NCBI RefSeq assembly: GCF_021869535.1
Contig: NW_026262712.1
Location: forward strand, 64,846,100 to 64,910,099
Reading direction: 5' to 3'
From: Mytilus californianus
Lineage: Eukaryota; Mollusca; Bivalvia; Mytilida; Mytilidae
Length of the DNA: 64,000 bases
In this document: positions 57,636 to 64,000 of the stretch, in pieces
How the letters are laid out: each line of letters opens with the position of its first letter
How positions within the stretch are numbered: the first letter of the stretch is position 1
The notes under the pieces: generated by a model
Seen by the model: the letters and a program-made list of their open reading frames with translations, nothing else
What the model was told of the DNA's origin: nothing
The model's database searches: none
Translations under genes and position numbers: made by a program

Positions 57636-58771
57636 AAGTTGGTCAGGAAATACCAAATCTGTAATATCTAGATGCAAACAAAGAAAATTTAAGATACATG
57701 TATGAAACCATTCTTCATCAGTCAACTGACAATGGCTGAAGGACCAATTAACCATAAGGCAAACTGATCCGAATTATTGTTCTGTAAAACCCTTCCTAAA
57801 TCTGTACATATCTATTTAATGTGAAGTGCCTTGAAGGCTCCAGAGGTCACATTGACTTGTAATGATTTCATATTATTATAGATGATGTGTTCAGAATGTA
57901 AATATGACATTAAACATGTTAAATATGTTAGAAATAAAATATTTTAAATTGTAAATATTTTTTATTGGGTCATTTAACAAATAACAACACAAATACCAGC
58001 TTTACATGTACATACCATTTAGGTAATTTGACCTACAATATGACAAATTAAGCCTTTTATCAAGAAAGATGTACCTTTTTTCCAGGTGATTGATAAAGGT
58101 TATACATCATATTTTTTGCAATCATAATCTTGCAGATCAATTAGATTTTGACTTGCATGTATCATTATAGACAAAGGTCTTCCCTATTATTGAAAATAGC
58201 ATTTACTCAGTTAGCTATGTCAGGCATTCAGTCAGCGTATTTCTCACTAAGGATTTTTGAATGCGAGTCCAGGGACCCGATAACTTTCGCCTTGGCAAGA
58301 CTAACAGTGAGAAGAAACAAATTTTATTGCTACATAAGTTATTATTTCAGTCTCCATCACAGCATTAAGAGCAAGGAAATGGCATCAAAATTTGATTATT
58401 TTTAATCTTTTGCTTTAGATTACTTAGTTGATACATTTGTAAAAATTTTACAATCTTCATGCATCTTTGGACTCACTAGTTTTGAAAATTTTGAGTCCAG
58501 GCTTCATGGACTCGTCTCAGTGTGATTCCTGAGTCAGACAATCTCTAAATGTCCTAAGCCAACTGTGCTTGAGGAATATAGTATGATTGTTGCTATACAT
58601 GTGATAATTTATGTCATAGATCTGGTCATACATGGAACAGTCACCTACAAAGGCTTGTCTGATTGAATCAAAATTTGTTTGACCTATCAGACAGATGTAA
58701 GGAACTTTTTTTTCTCAGTAACAATAGAACCCTTAAACATCAGCTGTCCATAGGTAGGTTTGTTCCTTAGT

Positions 58772-59016
58772 GCAATACTGGTATACATAATACAATACTG
58801 GAATAAAAATTGTGTTCCAGTACTGTAAAAAAAAATTAAAAGACTGCATGTATACCAGTATAGTAGACAATACTGATGGGGTGGTACTGGGCAAAAACCA
58901 CAATACTGGAACAATTCTGGAATACAATACTGCATGTTACTGGTACAACATTATCATTTCTGTATTGTACACAATACTGGTATATACATGTATGTATACA
59001 AATGTACCAGTATTGC
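58772..59016. mobile_element. Small element with inverted ends and repeated CAATACTGG motif
   Basis: Ends GCAATACTGGTATACAT and ATGTACCAGTATTGC are inverted. Within 245 bp the core ATACTGG/CCAGTAT occurs about a dozen times in both orientations. The several short overlapping frames on both strands are by-products. Confidence 0.7.
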
Positions 59017-59825
59017 GATCGCATAGCTAAGTACAGGAAATCCCTTTGAAATTAAACTAATATATATACCAGATGCTTTAATTGAATATGTGAAATGTTC
59101 AAGTGCAGATACAATACAGATGCATATTGAACAAATTTTATTAGTTTCTTAGGACTGACATCAGCTTATTTTGCAATGTCAGCTATATACATTGTATTTA
59201 ATATATCTAAATAATAAGTATCAACACAGATTGATTCATTTATAATTGGATTACAATAAAAGAGGATTGAATTTATGTATTTATGACCTATTTTGACATT
59301 TCAAGTGTTTTTATAATAGTTTATGGATTTACCCTACCCTGATCAGAATTTAATCTTTAGATAAAAATTTATTGTGATTACAGTTAAAATAGCCTTAATA
59401 ACTTTCTAAAAATCAATAGATATCTTTGTAGGAATGTTGTTGGGAAATTTGATTTTTGGGAGTAGATTGCACGGAATGCATTCAAAGCACTAACGTCTGA
59501 CTTGCTTGATAACTATATTTTCCAGGCCATTTCTGTAACCTTTGAGAGCACAAACAAAACAGTGCAGTGAGGTGAACATTCTTTAGATCCTATTTATTTT
59601 CATGTCAAGCAATTTATTAAGATGTATACTCAATTATCATGATTATACATGTATAAGTTACAAAAAGATTTTTTTATTTATCATTTATTTAAACTTGTAA
59701 AGAAAAAGAACATATGAATATATTTTTATACATTAGCTTTATTAATGCAGACAAAGACTATTTGGTCATAGCATTACATTTAAATGTACATTAAAAGATG
59801 ATTATTCATGTAGTATATATATATT

Positions 59826-60100
59826 GTGTAAGTGCCTATCCCAAGTCAGGAGCCTGTAATTCAGTGGTTGTCGTCTGTTGCTGTATGTCATATTTGTATT
59901 TTGTTTATTGTCGGGCTGTTAGTTTACTTGTTTGAATTGTTTTAAGTTTGTAATTTCGGGTCTTTTATAACTTACTATGCAGTATGGGTTTTGATCATTG
60001 TTGAAGGCTGTAAACTGACACATAGTTGTTAACTTCTATGTCATTTGGTCTCTGGTGGATAGTTGTCTCATTGCCAATCATATGACTTCCTATAATATAA
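59826..60100 (+). mobile_element. Dispersed repeat family B, longest copy
   Basis: Runs from TCCCAAGTCAGGAGCCTGTA through TTTCGGGTCTTTTATAAC and TTGTTGAAGGCTGTAAACTG to GATAGTTGTCTCATTGCCAA. The left part parallels CCTAAGTCAGGAATCTGATG of long family A copies, so A and B are related subfamilies. Confidence 0.75.
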
Positions 60101-60579
60101 CAATTAAAAAAGATCACACATATTTCAATAGGAGATTCGAAATGTCGATTTTTTTTTAGGGGTGGAGGATGATAGTTCTTATTTTCAAGGTGACTCCAAA
60201 ACTGAATAATATTTCACATCTACAAACTTATGTATCTGTCTTCTGATAACCTTTTACATTTATTGATACCCCTTTCAATTTATGTAATACAAAAATGGGA
60301 AAAGTATGAAAGATAATGAAACTGTCATGACTGGCCCTGTGCTACAGAAACTTCTGCTTTTTCAGAACCTTTTTTCTATTGACCCCATATTAAGGAACAT
60401 ATTGGACCAAACATAGTGCAGTGTTTATCAGGATTTTCATGTATGATGTACTGATTAATTACATGTACATTTTATACTTATTAGTTATAGGTCATGAACA
60501 GCTTTGTAAATTACACTGACTGTTGGTGTTGTTTGAGATGACCTTTAATCTGCCATAGTTTTTGTGGGGTCTCTTTTTT

Positions 60580-62107
60580 AGCTCACCTGGCCTGAAGGGC
60601 CAAGTGAGCTTTTCTCATCACTTGGCGTCCGTCGTCCGGCGTCGTCCGTCGTCGGCGTTAACTTTTTACATTTTGAACTTCTTCTAGAGAACCACTGAAT
60701 GGAATGAAACCAAACATGGCATGAATGTTCCTTATGAGGTGCTGACCAAGTGTTGTTACTTTGTAGCCGATCCATCATCCAAGATGGCCGCCAGCGGGGG
60801 ACTTAGTTTAACATAGGACCCTATGGGAAATGCATACAAATGACTTCTTTTAGAGAACCACTGAATGGAATGAAACCAAACATGGCATGAATGTTCCTTA
60901 TGAGGTGCTGACCAAGTGTTGTTACTTTGTAGCCGATCCATCATCCAAGATGGCCGCCAGCGGGGGACTTAGTTTAACATAGGACCCTATGGGAAATACA
61001 TAAAAATGTCTTCTTTTAGAGAACCACTGAATGGAATGGAACCAAACATGGCATGAATGTTCCTTATGAGATGCTGACCAAGTGTTGTTACTTTGCAGTC
61101 GGTTCATCATCCAAAATAGCCGCCAGCGGGGGACTTAATTTAACATAGGACCCTATGGGAAATACATACAAATGTCTTCTTTTAGAAAACCACTGAATGG
61201 AATGAAACCAAACATGGCATGAATGTTCCTTACGAGGTGCTCACCAAGTGTTGTTACTTTGTAGCCGATCCATCATCCAAGATGGCCGCCAGCGGGGGAC
61301 TTAGTTTAACATAGGACCCTATGGGAAATGCATACAAATGACTTCTTTTAGAGATCACTGAATGGAATGAAACCAAACATGGCATGAATGTTCCTTATGA
61401 GGTGCTGACCAAGTGTTGTTACTTTGTAGCCGATCCATCATCCAAGATGGCCGCCAGCGGGGGACTTAGTTTAACATAGGACCCTATGGGAAATACATAC
61501 AAATGTCTTCTTTTAGAGAACCACTGAATGGAATGGAACCAAACATGGCATGAATGTTTCTTATGAGATGCTGACCAAGTGTTGTTACTTTGCAGTCGGT
61601 CCATCATCCAAGATGGCCGCCAGCGGGGGACTTAGTTTAACATAGGACCCTATGGGAAATACATACAAATGTCTTCTTTTAGAGAACCACTGAATGGAAT
61701 GAAACCAAACATGGCATGAATGTTCCTTATGAGGTGCTGACCAAGTGTTGTTACTTTGTAGCCGATCCATCATCCAAGACGGCCGCCTGCGGGGGGCTTT
61801 TTTTAACATAGGACCCTATGGGAAATACATACAAATGTCTTCTTTTAGAGTACCACTGAATGGAATGAAACCAAACATGGCATGAATGTTCCTTATGAAG
61901 AGGTGACCAAGTGTCTCTACTTTGTTGCCGATTTACTGTTCAAGATGGCCACCAGGATATTTTATTAAATAAAGGGACCAATATTAATCAAAATTTGGCC
62001 TCAATCATTATTTGGGTATCTGTTATGATTTTTATCTATCTTTACATGATTTCTAAAACCAAAGTAGAGTCAGGTGAGCGACACAGGCTCTAGAGAGCCT
62101 CTAGTTT
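60580..62107 (+). mobile_element. Hairpin-headed element H3, eight 166-bp core repeats
   Basis: Head hairpin at 60580-60610 (AGCTCAC..TGGCC and GGGCCA.GTGAGCT), then GTCCGTCGTCCGGCGTCGTC. Eight core copies (CACTGAATGGAATGAAAC, GGCATGAATGTTCCTTATGA, CCAAGATGGCCGCCAGCGGG) are spaced 166 bp from about 60691 to 61960. The tail carries CAGGTGAGC, the inverse of the head GCTCACCTG, and then hairpin GGCTCTAGAGAGCC at 62086-62099. The minus-strand frames of 62-74 codons are the core repeat read backwards. Confidence 0.85.
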
Positions 62108-62988
62108 AATTCCTTATTTTTATGACCAAAATATTTGTATTGTTCTGCATTTCATCTATCTTTTCAGTCTTATTACAGAGTGATGAAAAAGGATTAAAAC
62201 TTTTATCTCTTAAATTGGTTTATCAAGTGTTTTGTTTTTATTTTGACCTAGTCTTGCCTGACTGTTTTGGTATCTTTTGATGCAATTTGTTCATCTTAAT
62301 TTAATTTATTCATGACATAACTTAAGTCCATATTTTTATAAAGCCATTTAAAAATTTTTGTCATCAAAATTCAACCATACATTAGTATGTACAGGTTACT
62401 GAGGTTTAAATTGTATTTGTGAATAATTTAAATTGACACAAAAACTTTTATATTATAAAAATGTTGAACTTAGTAGGTCTCCATAAAAATGACTGTAGTT
62501 TTTGTCAATTAACCATTGAATAGGAGAGTAAACCAATATTACTGACTATTGTACAAGTCTCTCCTTTTCAGAAGAAAAGTTTGTTAGTAATTTTAAACAA
62601 GTGTCAGTATATTTGAGTAGTTGATTACTAAGGACCATTCAGAAGTAAATTTACAAAGGTGATAATTGATTAGGAATGTTGATTATTATCTGAACATTTT
62701 TACAAGCTTTCTGTACATTAATATGAAAGTGTAGAAGTCTGATCTTTCATCAGATAAAAATACCTACATTTTGTAGCCAATTTTGTTGAACATAACAATT
62801 TGGTATTTATACAGTGTCAATAAGCACCAATATCAGATTTAAATGGCTGCTGATTTGTGAATTAGTTAGCTTGCTAGTAGAGTTATTTTTTTGCTACCAT
62901 CAAATAAGAGATTGATGCTGGCAAATTATTATTCATATACATTGTATATATACCGTTATCCCCTTTGTAATGACCATGCAATATTTTT
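62108..62988. other. PLEKHA-like intron 2, AT-rich
   Basis: No exon or named repeat recognised. Confidence 0.45.
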
Positions 62989-63248
62989 ATGCCGCCGCCA
63001 TAGCAGAGGGGCATTAAGTTTTACCCTTGTCTGTACCTACATACGTCCGTACGTCCGAATTGGCTTCTGTTCCCTTAGTAGTTTGCCTCAATGAAAATGT
63101 TATGAAACTGATACACAATGCTTATGTACCATTAAACACAGATCGTGTTCGAATTTGGGTGGCATCACTTTTACAGTTCTCTAATTATATCCCTTTATAA
63201 AGTTATATGCAAGCGAGGCATCATCAGTGTCCCATAGACACGTTCTCC
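62989..63248 (+). mobile_element. Hairpin-headed element H4, single core
   Basis: Head ATGCCGCC ... GGGGCAT (62989-63014), then ACGTCCGTACGTCCG. One core unit (TGTTATGAAACTGATACACA) follows, then tail GCGAGGCAT (inverse of the head) and hairpin GTGTCCCATAGACAC at 63227-63241. It is a minimal member of the same class as H1-H3. Confidence 0.7.
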
Positions 63249-63339
63249 ATTTATTTTAACTTTAAAATTACCCAGTATGGCTCTGATTCATTTTTCAATT
63301 GCAACAAATTTTTTTAAAATTTACATGTATGCAAATAAT

Positions 63340-63527
63340 AGATTAGACCGTTGGTTTTCCCGTTTGAATGGTTTTACACCAGTAATTTTTTGGGGCCCTT
63401 TATAGCTTACTGTTCAGTGTGAGCCAAGGCTCCCTGTTGAAGACCGTACTGTGACCTATAATGGTATAAATTTTTACTTGGATGGAGAGTTGTCTCATTG
63501 GCACTCATACCACATCTTCTTATATCT
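63340..63527 (+). mobile_element. Dispersed repeat family A copy with 7-bp duplication
   Basis: AGATTAGACCGTTGG ... CTTATATCT flanked by AAATAAT at 63333-63339 and 63528-63534. The 73-codon minus-strand frame at 63407 is this repeat. Confidence 0.88.
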
Positions 63528-63816
63528 AAATAATTTTGGAATTTAGTAGCACACTTTTGCTTATGTAATACTTTTGCATTTCTCAGAAAGTGTTGAAATA
63601 GAAATAGCATTGAAGCATACAGATGCATAACTGCAGAGTAAGGTACATGATATGTACACTTAATGTTTGTATATACATATTCACAAGATGAATTATGGTT
63701 GTTTTTTTGTCATTCCTTACATTTACAGGAGGGGGTGTCAAAAGTTTTTTCTTTTTTTCTTTTAAAGATAATAAGTAAACAAGTATTTAGAATAAAAACA
63801 ATGTAATCCTGATTTT

Positions 63817-64000
63817 TGTCTCACCTTGACGGAGTCAAAAAGTGAGACATAGGTATGCTGTTACCGGCTGTGGTGACGGCGGTAGTGGCGTCAACAATGT
63901 ATTAGTTTGTGATTAGGTCTAGTTCATGGTGAACCACTAGTGGTAGGTCAATGATATTTGGTATGCAGTTGTATTAGCATTGGTAAATCTCATTACCATG
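63817..64000 (+). mobile_element. Hairpin-headed element H5, cut by window end
   Basis: Head hairpin TGTCTCACCTTGAC ... GTCAAAAAGTGAGACA at 63817-63849, then ATAGGTATGCTG and a GGTGACGGCGG stretch. The core and tail lie beyond the window. Confidence 0.6.

Noticed and set aside
60578-61809. Repeated minus-strand frames with HSCHVWFHSIQWF
   Set aside because: They occur once per 166-bp core repeat of element H3, opposite no splice signals, and have no known domain.

Overview
The window reads as AT-rich nuclear DNA from a bivalve mollusc, most likely a mussel (Mytilus-type). Genes have many short exons separated by long introns with GT...AG borders. The stretches between exons are packed with dispersed repeats, minisatellites, tRNA-derived SINEs and small inverted-repeat elements, in a style familiar to me from mussel and oyster genomes. 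I see no bacterial operons, no functional rRNA or tRNA genes and no CRISPR array. Species assignment is inference.

Layout: 1-2215 is a 28-bp satellite with a higher-order period near 858 bp. 2215-7570 is a duplicated, partly tandem repeat block, one copy of which carries a clean 512-bp insertion. 8259-8945 is a hairpin-headed element with ~162-bp internal repeats, followed by a 5'-truncated non-LTR retrotransposon remnant (9045-9784) and a 538-bp tandem repeat (9985-11520). 11805-22886 is a complete nine-exon short-chain dehydrogenase/reductase (SDR) gene that closely resembles 17-beta-hydroxysteroid dehydrogenase 14. 28935-37021 is a tandem paralogue with the same nine exons and identical intron phases. 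About 3.2 kb further on lies a relic of the last exon of a third copy, split by a terminal-inverted-repeat element (39051-40228). 41835-44722 is a 2.9-kb inverted-repeat element flanked by a 5-bp duplication. 46184-50182 is a membrane-anchored C-type lectin gene whose 5' end I could not find. Its first intron begins with a minisatellite grown from the exon end and its splice donor. 55483-55773 holds the first two exons of a PLEKHA5/PLEKHA7-type gene (first WW domain), whose following intron runs past the end of the window.

How the genes relate: the two SDRs are products of local duplication and probably carry out similar NAD(P)-dependent oxidoreduction. The lectin and the PLEKHA-like gene are unrelated neighbours. 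Much of the window's interest lies in non-autonomous elements whose borders can be read directly, because the same host sequence appears elsewhere in the window without the insert (5974-6485, 10212-10412, 27648-27910, 31729-33080), or because flanking target duplications survive (39051-40228, 41835-44722, 63340-63527).
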